A stretch of DNA of 42,660 nucleotides, from the NCBI GenBank assembly GCA_019136675.1, contig JAGVTV010000149.1, forward strand, positions 1 to 42,660, read 5' to 3'. The position numbers and the translations under genes are program-made. The notes under the pieces are model-generated. The model ran no database searches, was not told where the DNA came from, and saw only the letters and a list, made by a program, of their open reading frames with translations. Shown piece by piece: positions 31,665 to 41,700 of the stretch. Position 1 is the first letter of the stretch, and each line of letters starts with the position of its first letter. The stretch comes from Bacteroidota bacterium (GTDB lineage: Bacteria; Bacteroidota; Bacteroidia; Chitinophagales; Saprospiraceae).

Positions 31665-33575
31665 ATGTATTATGTCAAGGATATAGCCGTTAGATTTGGA
31701 GACAGGACCCTTCTGGACGGAGTTAGTTTTATGATTACTCCCAGGGACCGCATAGGGCTGATCGGAATCAACGGAGCCGGCAAATCTACTTTGCTAAAGA
31801 TCATAGCTGGTGAAAAGAGACCAGATGAGGGAGGCCTTGAATTTCCTTCCAGGACAACCACAGGTTATCTGAGACAGGAATTTGAACTCAATGAGACCAG
31901 AACGGTCATCGATGAGACCATGTCGTGTCATCAGGAAGCCCTTAAGCTGAATCAGAGACTGGAGCTCGTAAGTCATGAGCTTACAGAAAGAACGGATTAC
32001 GAAAGCGATGCTTACCACAGGCTTATAGAGGAGATGTCAGACTTGTCCGCAAGACTCGAACATTTTAACCTGTCGAGCCTTGAGGTGGAGACTGTCAAGG
32101 TATTGAAGGGTCTGGGGTTTGCGGAGACTGACTTACCCAGGCTTGTTTCCGAATTCAGCGGAGGCTGGAAAATGAGGATAGAGTTGGCAAAGCTCCTCTT
32201 GCAGCAGCCTGACCTACTGATGCTGGATGAGCCCACCAATCACCTGGATATCGAGTCTATCATATGGCTGGAAAATTATCTGACTGACTATGCAGGGACC
32301 GTCATAGTTATATCCCACGACGTGCAGTTTCTCCAAAATGTGTGCAATCGCATCATTGAGGTGGAAAACGGTAGGGCGTCAGATTACAGACTTAGGTACA
32401 GCAAATACCTGGAGGAAAAAGAAAAACAAAAAGCCATACAGATCGCAGCTTTTGAAAACCAGCAAAAGGACATAGCCCAAAAGGAAAAAACCATAAATCG
32501 TTTTATGGCACAGGCCAATAAGACCAAGATGGCCCAAAGTATGCAAAAGCTGCTGGACAAGGTGGATCGGATCGAGATGCCGGTGGAAAGCTTAAAGGCG
32601 ATGCGAATCAAATTTGCTGAGGTACCAAGATCAGGACGGGACGTCATCCGTGTCACCGATCTTTCAAAGTCATTTGGAGCTAAAAATGTGTTTCACAACA
32701 TTACCATGACCATCGAAAGGGGCGACAGGGTAGCCTTCGTGGGGCAAAATGGGCAAGGTAAAACCACGATGGCAAAGATCATGGCAGGCGTTCTGGCACC
32801 GACATCAGGTGAGGTAACCGCCGGTTCAAATCTAGCCATGTCTTATTATGCCCAAAACCAGTCCGACCTATTGGACCTGAAAAAAACTGTACTGGAGACG
32901 ATGGAGGACAAAGCACCGGAGGAAATGCGATCTAGAATCAGAAATATTTTGGGTTCCTTCCTTTTTTCGGGAAGCGAAGTAGATAAAAAAGTATCGGTGC
33001 TCAGCGGAGGAGAGCGTGCAAGACTGGCCATGGCGTCACTTATCATGAGGCCCTGTAATTTCCTGATACTCGACGAACCCACTAACCACCTTGACATATT
33101 CAGTAAGGAAATTCTAAAAAATGCTCTGATGGACTATGAAGGTACCCTTCTGGTCATATCGCATGACCGTGAGTTTCTGGCGGGACTCACCAATAAGGTC
33201 TACGAATTTAAAGACGGAGCCGTCAGAGAGTACCTGGGTGACATAGAGTATTTCCTTGAAAAGAGGAAGCTGGCGGGAATGCGGGATATCGAGACAAAGG
33301 ATAAAGCCGGTACTACTGTGTCAGAACAGGGTAATTCCAAAAAGTCTGAAACCGAAGAAACCAGAAAACTCAGGAAGCAGATCCAGCAAATAGAAAAAGA
33401 AATTAGCAAACTGGAAAATGAGCTGTCACTTATGGAACTTAAGCTGATGGACCCCAATTTTTACATGGATCCGCATTTTGCCGAAACAAATAAAAAATAC
33501 ATGCAACTCAAGGACACGCTGGATGAAAAAATGGTTCAGTGGGAGACTTTGTCATTTGAATTGGAAAGTCTGTAG
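31665..33575 (+). CDS. ABC-F family ATP-binding protein
   Basis: This 636-residue protein has two ATPase domains and no membrane span, so it is a ribosome-associated ABC-F protein rather than a transporter. The first domain has Walker A GINGAGKST (34-42), signature FSGGWKMRIELAKLL and LDEPTNHLD. The second has GQNGQGKTT, LSGGERARLAMASL and LDEPTNHLD again. Between them lies the lysine-rich linker (about 245-310) that contacts the ribosome. The tail (about 560-636) is a predicted coiled coil. The subfamily (Uup, EttA or YdiF-like) cannot be settled by eye. It starts 40 nt after the YqgE/AlgH-type gene. Confidence 0.93.
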   Translation: MYYVKDIAVRFGDRTLLDGVSFMITPRDRIGLIGINGAGKSTLLKIIAGEKRPDEGGLEFPSRTTTGYLRQEFELNETRTVIDETMSCHQEALKLNQRLELVSHELTERTDYESDAYHRLIEEMSDLSARLEHFNLSSLEVETVKVLKGLGFAETDLPRLVSEFSGGWKMRIELAKLLLQQPDLLMLDEPTNHLDIESIIWLENYLTDYAGTVIVISHDVQFLQNVCNRIIEVENGRASDYRLRYSKYLEEKEKQKAIQIAAFENQQKDIAQKEKTINRFMAQANKTKMAQSMQKLLDKVDRIEMPVESLKAMRIKFAEVPRSGRDVIRVTDLSKSFGAKNVFHNITMTIERGDRVAFVGQNGQGKTTMAKIMAGVLAPTSGEVTAGSNLAMSYYAQNQSDLLDLKKTVLETMEDKAPEEMRSRIRNILGSFLFSGSEVDKKVSVLSGGERARLAMASLIMRPCNFLILDEPTNHLDIFSKEILKNALMDYEGTLLVISHDREFLAGLTNKVYEFKDGAVREYLGDIEYFLEKRKLAGMRDIETKDKAGTTVSEQGNSKKSETEETRKLRKQIQQIEKEISKLENELSLMELKLMDPNFYMDPHFAETNKKYMQLKDTLDEKMVQWETLSFELESL

Positions 33576-33718
33576 CAACTGATTGCTTTCTTGTTTTTTA
33601 TTGTGTCAGATTTTTTTGTCGTTTTATTCTTGTCTCTTATCTAAAAACATGCCTTTTTCATAATCAAATTTTGAAATTCTGCGTTTAACGTAAGTTTTAC
33701 AGAATATATTTTGGTGTT

Positions 33719-36094
33719 ATGAATGGCAAAATTACCTCGGCTAAGGTTTTTTATAAATTGGTTTTTATTCTAATGGTAGTTGGATTGTCATCTACCGGAG
33801 GATGGTCACAGTCCAAATACACAATCAGTGGCTACATCAAGGATGATAATACCGGGGAGACCCTCATTGGAGCCAGTGTCTTTAATGCTGATAACCCTGT
33901 GCAGGGAGCTACTACCAATGCCTACGGGTTTTACTCCCTGACACTGCCTGAGGGAAATTACCGTTTAGGGTTTACTTATCTTGGATATAAGGATAAATTT
34001 TCTGAAATCCGTTTAACAAAGGATTTGGCTTTATCCGTTTCCCTTGAAGAAGGTGTATTGATTGAAGAGGTTGTTATTTCAGCAGAACGTGATGACCAGA
34101 AACGCAACGTAGAAGGTATGCAAATGGGGACCGTAGAGATCCCTGTGGAAAACATTAAAAAATTGCCGGCCATCTTTGGAGAGGTAGATATTTTAAAATC
34201 TATACAGCTGTTGCCTGGTGTATTGTCATCAGGCGAAGGCAATGCAGGCTTTTATGTAAGGGGAGGGGGGCCTGACCAGAATCTTGTGTTGCTGGATGAA
34301 GCGGTAGTATACAATGCATCTCACATGCTTGGATTTTTTTCTGTGTTTAATGCAGATGCGATAAAAAATACGACTCTGATCAAAGGTAATATGCCGGCAA
34401 ATTATGGCGGCAGGCTTTCATCCGTTCTCGATATCCAGATGAAAGAGGGCAATAATAAACATTTTGAAGCAGAAGGTGGGATAGGTCTGGTGTCTTCAAG
34501 GCTTACTCTGCAGGGACCAGTGGTTAAGGATAAAAGTTCTTTTATCATCTCCGGTAGGCGGACCTATGTCGTGGATCTGGTACAGCCCGCTTTAAAAGGC
34601 ACCAATTTTGAAGGTACCAACTATTATTTCTACGACCTTAACACCAAGTGGAATTATACCTTTTCGGACAAGAACCGATTATACTTCAGCGGTTATTTTG
34701 GCAATGATGTATTTAAATTCAGGCAGCCGGGCAGAGACTTTGCTTTTGATTTGCCTTACGGCAATAAGACAGCGACCCTGCGATGGAACCATCTTTTTAA
34801 TGATAAAATGTTTATGAACCTGTCTTTGGTTTACAACGATTACAGGTTCCGGTTCAACGGCGGGCAGGATGAGTTTGTATTTAAACTGTTTTCGGGAATA
34901 CGTGACTGGAACGTCAAAGCTGACTTTGAAAACTATCCGGGCAACAGGCACGTGCTGAAATACGGTGTCAATTACACCTATCACACGCTCACTCCAAATA
35001 CAGCGAGTGCGACCAATGGGGAAGTAAATTTTGAAACCAATTTTAAAGAAAAGTTTGCCAATGAAATCGGTGTGTACATTGCGGATGAGTTCAGGCCATT
35101 GAGTTATCTGGGTATAAATGCAGGTATTCGTCTGAGCGGATTTCAGCAGGTCGGGCCATACACTTCTAAGGTCACAGGCCGTGAATACGGAAACTTCGAA
35201 CCTGTCAAATTTTATGGTGGAATAGAACCCCGTTTGAGTTTCAACATTAAATTGGCTCCTGACCTGAGCTTAAAAACAGGAGTGGCCTGGACTACCCAAT
35301 ATCTGCACCTTGTCAGCAATTCTTCCAGTACGCTCCCGGCCGATCTGTGGGTGCCGAGTACGGAGGTAGTCAAACCACAGAGAGGTGTGCAATACGCCGT
35401 AGGGATATTTAAAAACTGGGCAGACGACCTGATTGAAACCTCTATGGAAGTGTATTATAAAGACTTGAAAAACCAAATTGATTATGCCGACAACTATGTC
35501 AATGACATCAGCAAGGAAGTGGAGGACCAGTTTGTCTTTGGCAAAGGCAAGGCCTACGGAGCCGAGTTTTTTATCAAGAAAACAAAAGGCAAGCTCAATG
35601 GCTGGATAGGGTATACACTTTCTAGGACGCTGAGGTCATTTTCAGACATTGAAGACGGAAGGTGGTATCCGGCGGTATATGACAGACCTCAGGACATGTC
35701 GGTGGTCGTTAATTACAAGCCGACCAGAAAGTGGGACTTTGGTGCTGTCTTTATTTACGGGACTGGAAAACTATACACTCCGGTGAGGGGATTTTTCTTT
35801 GTGGAGCAGAACCTCAATCTTTTTTATGGGCCACGAAACAGTGCAAGGCTTGACCCATACCACAGGCTTGACCTGTCAGCCACCTACACGCCAAATCCCG
35901 GATCCAAAAAGAAGTTTACGGGCAGTTGGACGTTTTCGCTGTATAATTCATACAACAGAAAAAATCCTTTTTTTATCAACTTTGATACACAGACTGATTT
36001 TCAGACAGGGACCACCACCATCAAAGGGACCAAGATCACTATCTTTCCGATTATTCCAAGTATCACGTACAATTTTAAATGGAATCAGAAATGA
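33719..36094 (+). CDS. TonB-dependent receptor with carboxypeptidase-like N-terminal domain
   Basis: This 791-residue outer-membrane protein has a signal peptide ending about residue 31 (GGWSQ). A carboxypeptidase D regulatory-like domain (about 35-115: ISGYIKDDNTGETLIGASV) comes next. The plug (about 120-250) carries VRGGGPDQNLVLLDE and NYGGRLSSVLDI. A long barrel follows, rich in alternating aromatic strands. It should import a substrate with TonB energy. The DUF4249 lipoprotein gene overlaps its stop by 4 nt (ATGA), the usual pair in Bacteroidota. Substrate unknown; no glycoside hydrolase or siderophore genes are nearby. Confidence 0.93.
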   Translation: MNGKITSAKVFYKLVFILMVVGLSSTGGWSQSKYTISGYIKDDNTGETLIGASVFNADNPVQGATTNAYGFYSLTLPEGNYRLGFTYLGYKDKFSEIRLTKDLALSVSLEEGVLIEEVVISAERDDQKRNVEGMQMGTVEIPVENIKKLPAIFGEVDILKSIQLLPGVLSSGEGNAGFYVRGGGPDQNLVLLDEAVVYNASHMLGFFSVFNADAIKNTTLIKGNMPANYGGRLSSVLDIQMKEGNNKHFEAEGGIGLVSSRLTLQGPVVKDKSSFIISGRRTYVVDLVQPALKGTNFEGTNYYFYDLNTKWNYTFSDKNRLYFSGYFGNDVFKFRQPGRDFAFDLPYGNKTATLRWNHLFNDKMFMNLSLVYNDYRFRFNGGQDEFVFKLFSGIRDWNVKADFENYPGNRHVLKYGVNYTYHTLTPNTASATNGEVNFETNFKEKFANEIGVYIADEFRPLSYLGINAGIRLSGFQQVGPYTSKVTGREYGNFEPVKFYGGIEPRLSFNIKLAPDLSLKTGVAWTTQYLHLVSNSSSTLPADLWVPSTEVVKPQRGVQYAVGIFKNWADDLIETSMEVYYKDLKNQIDYADNYVNDISKEVEDQFVFGKGKAYGAEFFIKKTKGKLNGWIGYTLSRTLRSFSDIEDGRWYPAVYDRPQDMSVVVNYKPTRKWDFGAVFIYGTGKLYTPVRGFFFVEQNLNLFYGPRNSARLDPYHRLDLSATYTPNPGSKKKFTGSWTFSLYNSYNRKNPFFINFDTQTDFQTGTTTIKGTKITIFPIIPSITYNFKWNQK

Positions 36095-37032
36095 AATTAA
36101 ATCAATTTTTTACCTTTCTTTGTGCAGCCTGCTCCTTGTTTCTAATATCGTGTGAAGAGGAGTTTGTACCGGACACGGATGCTTCAAAACAAGAACTTGT
36201 GCTTGAAGGATACATAGAATCAGGTGAAGGTGCAAATCCCACCTATGTGATATTGACCAAGAGCATACCTTTTGTCTCCACTGTAGATCCGAATAAATTC
36301 AGCGAGTTGTTTGTAAGAGGAGCAAAAATATCGGTCAATGATGGCGATAAAAATGTGCCCCTGACCGAATTGTGTCTGGCCGATCTACCTGAAGAGCTTA
36401 AGAGAGAGGTGTATGCCACGCTGGGATTTGACCCTGACTCAGCTTCTGTAAACATCTGTGTTTATGTAGACTTGTTCGATCAGCTGAAGCGTGAGCAGGG
36501 TCGTACTTACGCCCTGACAGCCGAAGCGGAGGGTAAGGTCCTGACAGCTACTACCACCATACCCACTTTTACCGGATTGTATGATTTTGAATGGCAGGAT
36601 CCTCCCGGAAAACCAAATGATACCCTTTCTGAGCTGAATGTAAAGATCTCGGACCCTGCAGGGGTAAAAAACTTTTACAGGTATTACACCTCGAGCGGGG
36701 GAGGGCCTCTGATTCCTCCCTTTACATCCGTGACAGACGATGCCATTTTTGACGGTAAGGAGTTTGAGTTTCCGCTTCAAAGGGCAGAACGGCGTGACGG
36801 TGACTTTGACCCCGAAACCTTTGGGTTGTTTATGCGGGGTGACACAGTCACAGTTAAATGGGTATGTCTCGATAAGAAGCATTTTGATTTCTGGAATACC
36901 CGGGATTACAGTGCCAACAGGGGCGGGCCTTTTTCTTCCTATACCCGGATAGCTTCAAATGTAAAGGGAGGCCTGGGCATATGGGGAGGGTACTCCGTGG
37001 CCACATACCGATTTAGGGTGCCGCCAAAATAA
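36091..37032 (+). CDS. DUF4249 lipoprotein, partner of the TonB receptor
   Basis: This 313-residue protein has a type II signal peptide and lipobox LISC just before an acidic EEEF stretch, which in Bacteroidota favours surface display. The start is ATG 36091, giving an ATGA overlap with the receptor; ATG 36079 would add four residues and spoil the signal peptide. The body fits DUF4249, beta-rich with LVLEGYIESGE near the N-terminus. It is likely the substrate-capturing partner, analogous to SusD in SusCD pairs; this is inference from genomic pairing. It converges on nth with 5 nt between. Confidence 0.9.
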   Translation: MKLNQFFTFLCAACSLFLISCEEEFVPDTDASKQELVLEGYIESGEGANPTYVILTKSIPFVSTVDPNKFSELFVRGAKISVNDGDKNVPLTELCLADLPEELKREVYATLGFDPDSASVNICVYVDLFDQLKREQGRTYALTAEAEGKVLTATTTIPTFTGLYDFEWQDPPGKPNDTLSELNVKISDPAGVKNFYRYYTSSGGGPLIPPFTSVTDDAIFDGKEFEFPLQRAERRDGDFDPETFGLFMRGDTVTVKWVCLDKKHFDFWNTRDYSANRGGPFSSYTRIASNVKGGLGIWGGYSVATYRFRVPPK

Positions 37033-37037
37033 TCAGG

Positions 37038-37670
37038 TCAGGCGGTATCGATTTTTCCGACTTCAGAACATATAGGACAAACACCCGGATCATGGCCACG
37101 TGCCGGACAATATTGTCTGCCAAAAAAAATAATTTGAAGATGCAGTTTGTTCCAGCTGGATTCCGGAAAGATTCTTTTGAGATCTTTTTCGGTTTCTGTA
37201 ACATTTTTTCCTGAGGTCAATCCCCATCTTGTTGCCAGCCTGTGTATATGCGTGTCTACCGGAAACGCAGGTACACCAAAAGCCTGAGACATCACTACGG
37301 AAGCAGTTTTATGGCCTACTCCGGGCAGGGATTCAAGGGCTTCGAAGCTGGCAGGAACCTCTCCGTCGTACTTGTCAAGGAGGATTTGTGATAATTGTGA
37401 TATGGCCTTTGATTTGGCCGGGGAAAGGCCACATGGCTTTATGATACGTTCAATCTCCTCCACAGTCAGCCGCGTCATGTCAGCCGGATTGTTTGCCAAC
37501 CTGAATAATTCTGGGGTCACTTTGTTGACCCTTTCATCGGTACACTGTGCAGACAGCAAAACAGCCACCAGGAGCGTATAGGGATCGCTGTGCAGTAATG
37601 GAACCGGAGTCTCAGGGTAGAGTGACTCCAGTTTCTTCATGATGAATTGTGCCTTTTCATTTTCAGTCAT
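37038..37670 (-). CDS. nth: endonuclease III (DNA glycosylase/AP lyase)
   Basis: Nth removes oxidised pyrimidines and cuts at the abasic site. The 210-residue protein has the helix-hairpin-helix LPGVGHKTA with catalytic K121 and the catalytic D139 in VDTHIHR. The C-terminal iron-sulfur loop is odd: E. coli uses C-x6-C-x2-C-x5-C, but here only C188, C198 and C201 are present (C-x9-C-x2-C) and no fourth cysteine follows before the end. A cluster may be absent or held by another ligand. It overlaps the 3' end of ribD by 8 nt, so it is expressed with it. Confidence 0.93.
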   Translation of the reverse strand: MTENEKAQFIMKKLESLYPETPVPLLHSDPYTLLVAVLLSAQCTDERVNKVTPELFRLANNPADMTRLTVEEIERIIKPCGLSPAKSKAISQLSQILLDKYDGEVPASFEALESLPGVGHKTASVVMSQAFGVPAFPVDTHIHRLATRWGLTSGKNVTETEKDLKRIFPESSWNKLHLQIIFFGRQYCPARGHDPGVCPICSEVGKIDTA

Positions 37671-38709
37671 AATGCAGGCTTGGATTCAGGATTACGTGAA
37701 GCTTATCAATGCCTATTTGACGCTGTTGATGTAGTTTGCCTTCCAGCTGCGGGGCCTTAATTCCTTCTGTCAATATGTGGGCTGTGCTAAAAACCCGGGC
37801 TTCATGCCATAGTCCGGCATTAATCATTGAATTCAACAGTTCATTGCCACCTTCCACCAGCAGTGTATGGATGCCATGATCAAACAGCAATCTGAGGCCT
37901 GCTTCCAGATTTTCGTCATTATGATATCTGATAAGCTGCAGAGGCCCAAAATTTCCGTCCCTTACCTGGTTTAATATGAGCCAGTGCTGCCCGGGATAAT
38001 GTTCATTCAGAAAGGAAATTGTCCTTAATTGACGATCAGCCACGATACGTACAGGATTTATGCCGGGTACATCCCGTACTGTGAGTCTGGGTATATCGGT
38101 CAGAAGGGTGTTTTTCCCGACCAAAATGCCATCTGATTCTGTCCTCCATTTGTGTACCAGCATTTTGCTGTAATTATTCGTCAGCCAGATCTGTTCTCTC
38201 TGCTTTCCAATATATCCGTCCTTTGATGCTGCCCACTTGAGTACAATGTATGGGAGGCCGTTCAGATTGGCACAGAAAGGTCTGATAAGATACCTGGCCT
38301 CATTTTGCAAATGGTTTTCAAATACATCTGCACCATTTTGTCTCAAATATTGTATGCCTTTGCCACTTACAAGCGGATTTGGGTCAGAACAACCGACCAC
38401 CACTTTTTTTATACCTTCTGCAATTATTCTTTCGGTACACGGTGGGGTTTTGCCGAAATGCAAGCAGGGTTCCAAGCTTACATAAAGGGTGGATAACGGG
38501 ATAAGATGTCTTTCAGCAGGACGGACAGAAGCCAGGGCTTCAATCTCGGCATGCGGACCTCCGAATTTTTTGTGATAGCCCTCGCCGATGATGGTATTGT
38601 CATAAACCAGGACTGCACCGACTTTGGGGTTTTTTCCTGTCTGGTTTTGACCCAGCAAAGCCAGCTCAAAACACCTTCTCATAAACTTATCCTCCGGCTG
38701 TGGTATCAT
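37663..38709 (-). CDS. ribD: bifunctional riboflavin deaminase/reductase RibD
   Basis: RibD deaminates the pyrimidine of the GTP-derived riboflavin precursor and then reduces its ribose chain. The protein has 348 residues from ATG 38709. The deaminase domain carries H53-A-E55 and C82/C91 (EPCLHFGKTPPC), the zinc ligands and proton shuttle. The reductase domain runs from about 150 to 348, with the LKWAASKDGYI and ILVGKNTLLTD segments and VEGGNELLNS. A longer frame back to 38856 would lie inside secA and is rejected; ATG 38682 is also possible. It lies 28 nt downstream of secA on the same strand. Confidence 0.94.
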   Translation of the reverse strand: MIPQPEDKFMRRCFELALLGQNQTGKNPKVGAVLVYDNTIIGEGYHKKFGGPHAEIEALASVRPAERHLIPLSTLYVSLEPCLHFGKTPPCTERIIAEGIKKVVVGCSDPNPLVSGKGIQYLRQNGADVFENHLQNEARYLIRPFCANLNGLPYIVLKWAASKDGYIGKQREQIWLTNNYSKMLVHKWRTESDGILVGKNTLLTDIPRLTVRDVPGINPVRIVADRQLRTISFLNEHYPGQHWLILNQVRDGNFGPLQLIRYHNDENLEAGLRLLFDHGIHTLLVEGGNELLNSMINAGLWHEARVFSTAHILTEGIKAPQLEGKLHQQRQIGIDKLHVILNPSLHYD

Positions 38710-38737
38710 CCGGTCCGAGTATCGTTTGTCTGCCCGA

Positions 38738-41700
38738 CTACTTGCCGTGGCAATGCTTGAATTTTTTACCGCTGCCACATGGGCACAGATCATTTCTGCC
38801 AACTTTTTCCTCCGACCTTTTAAAGGTTTCGACCTTTTCCGGCTTTTTTGATACACCTTCTGCTGCCTGCCTGATGGCTTCTTCCTCCCTTGAGGTTCTT
38901 ACATTGGTCAGATCGGTTTTCTGGACCTTAGCCTCTCTCACTTCCTGTTGTATGAGGAGTTTACCATTAAGCAGGTAAGCACTTACATCTTTGTTTACCT
39001 TATTGATCAGATCTTCAAACAGATTGTAGGCTTCTATCTTGTATTTTACCAAAGGGTCCTTTTGCTCGAATGAAGCTGCCTGAACAGAGTCCTTCAGCTC
39101 GTCCATGCTCCTCAAATGTTCTTTCCAGTGGTCATCAATAATCGCCAGGGTGATTGTCTTTTCTATATCCCTCATGATGGTGCCTCCGTTGCTGTCAACG
39201 GCCAATTTAAGGTCTGCAGCGATAGGCAGGGGATTTGTACGCCCGTCTGTAAATGGAACGGCAATGCGTTTGTACCTATGTCCCTCGTTTTCAAAAACCT
39301 GACGGATAGTAGGCATCAGAAATTTTGTGATCTGCTCAGATTTCTGATGATAATTATTCATGACTTCATCCAGCGTGCGATCTATCAGATCATCAGTGGA
39401 GGTAGCTTTAAATGTACCTTCATCCATAGCCGGATCAAAACCCAGTGATGACAGACAATCCAGTCTGTATCCCTCAAAGTCATTGGCTTTTTTATTGCTG
39501 TCGACAATAGTCTCGACAGAACCCACAAACATATTGTGAAGGTCCACGGTCAGTCTTTCGCCATGGAGGGCGTTATTTCTTTTTTTGTAGATGGAAGCCC
39601 TTTGGATATTCATGACATCATCGTACTCGAGCAGTCTCTTTCGTATGCCAAAATTATTTTCTTCTACTTTCTTTTGGGCCCTTTCGATGCTCTTGGTCAC
39701 CATGCTGTGCTGGATAACTTCTCCTTCTTTATGGCCCATCTTGTCCATGAGTCCGGCGATCCTTTCTGACTGGAAAAGTCTCATAAGGTTGTCCTCCAGT
39801 GATACATAAAACTGTGATGAACCCGGGTCACCTTGTCTTCCGGCCCGGCCCCTAAGCTGCCTGTCGACCCTTCTTGAATCGTGGCGTTCTGTGGCAATGA
39901 TGGCAAGTCCGCCGGCTCTTTTTACATGCTCGTCAATCTTGATGTCAGTACCTCTACCTGCCATATTGGTAGCTATGGTAACGGTAGAGGCCTTACCTGC
40001 TTCAGCAACAATTTCTGCCTCTCTTTGGTGCTGTTTTGCGTTCAGTACATTGTGCTTTATACCTCTAAGATTAAGCATCCGTGAAAGCAATTCAGAAATT
40101 TCCACCGATGTGGTACCCACCAGCACCGGACGACCCTGGGAGGTAAGGTTGCCTATTTCGTCGATGACAGCATTGAATTTTTCCCTGGCGGTCTTGAATA
40201 CCAGGTCGTCCTTGTCTTCGCGAATAATGGGCTTATTGGTGGGTATCACCACGACATCCAGCTTGTAAATCTCCCAGAATTCGCCGGCTTCGGTCTCGGC
40301 TGTACCGGTCATACCTGCTAGCTTATGGTACATCCTGAAGTAATTCTGCAGCGTGATGGTAGCATAGGTTTGTGTGATGTCACCGATCTTAACACCTTCC
40401 TTGGCTTCAAGAGCCTGGTGCAGACCATCAGAATATCTCCTGCCTTCCATCATACGGCCGGTTTGTTCATCGACGATTTTTACCTCTTCGTTGATGACCA
40501 CATATTCCTGGTCCTTGTCAAAAAGTGTATAGGCTTTGAGCAACTGATGTGTGGCGTGCAGCCTGCGGGACTTGAGAGCGTAATCCTGGATGAGCGACTC
40601 CTTTACTTCGCTTAATTTGATTCCTTCATTGGTCTCACGGCTGGTAAGCTCCTGGATCTGCTGGGTGATGTCAGGAAGTACGAAGAAACCCGGATCGTTT
40701 TCACCTCTCGAAAGATATTCTATACCCTTATCGGTCAATTCCACTGATCTGTTTTTTTCGTCAATGGTAAAATACAGGGGCTCGTCTGCCAGGTGCATGT
40801 TTTTACTTTGCTCCTGCATGTAATAGTTTTCGGTCTTTTGCATGATGACCTTGATACCTTCCTCGCTCAAAAACTTTATCAGGGGCCTGTATTTTGGCAA
40901 TGCCCTGTACACCCTGAATAATGCGAGTCCTCCTTCACCTTCGTTTACACCGGTGCTTCCTTCCTTTATTAGTTTTCTGGCTTCTGCCAAATACTCTGTG
41001 GCCAGTTGCCTCTGAACATTAAACAGCTTTTCGATCTTGGGCTTCAATTCGATGTACTCCTGTTCCTCCATACCTTGTGGTACAGGACCTGATATAATCA
41101 GCGGTGTTCTGGCATCATCCACCAAAACGGAGTCCACTTCGTCGACCATGGCATAATGATGTCCTCTCTGTACGAGCTCATCAATATCCCTGACCATGTT
41201 ATCCCTGAGATAGTCAAAGCCAAATTCATTGTTGGTTCCATAGGTGATGTCACATCTGTATGCTGCTATCCTTTCAGGCGAGTGTGGTTTGTATTTGTCT
41301 ATACAGTCTACGGTCAGCAACAGGAACTGGAAAATGGGTCCGACCCACTCACTGTCCCTTCTGGCCAGATAGTCATTGACCGTAACGATGTGCACACCCT
41401 CGCCGGATAAACCGTTAAGGTAGGCCGGCAGAGTAGCTACCAGTGTCTTACCTTCTCCGGTCGCCATTTCAGCTATCTTGCCATCATGCAGCACCATACC
41501 TCCTATGAGCTGGACATCGTAGTGGAGCATATTCCAGGTAATGTCACCACCGGCAGCCTTCCAACTGTTTTTCCAGATGGCTTTGTCCCCTGAGATGGTC
41601 ACAAAATCTTTGGTAACAGCCAGATTGCGGTCATGGTCAGTTGCCGTGACCTCAAGGGTGGAGTTTTGCATAAATCGTCTCGAAGTCTCTTTTACTACTG

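Noticed and set aside
38710..38856. N-terminal extension of RibD
   Set aside because: It would run into the zinc-binding tail of secA; the basic, serine-rich extra residues are the secA 3' end read in another frame.
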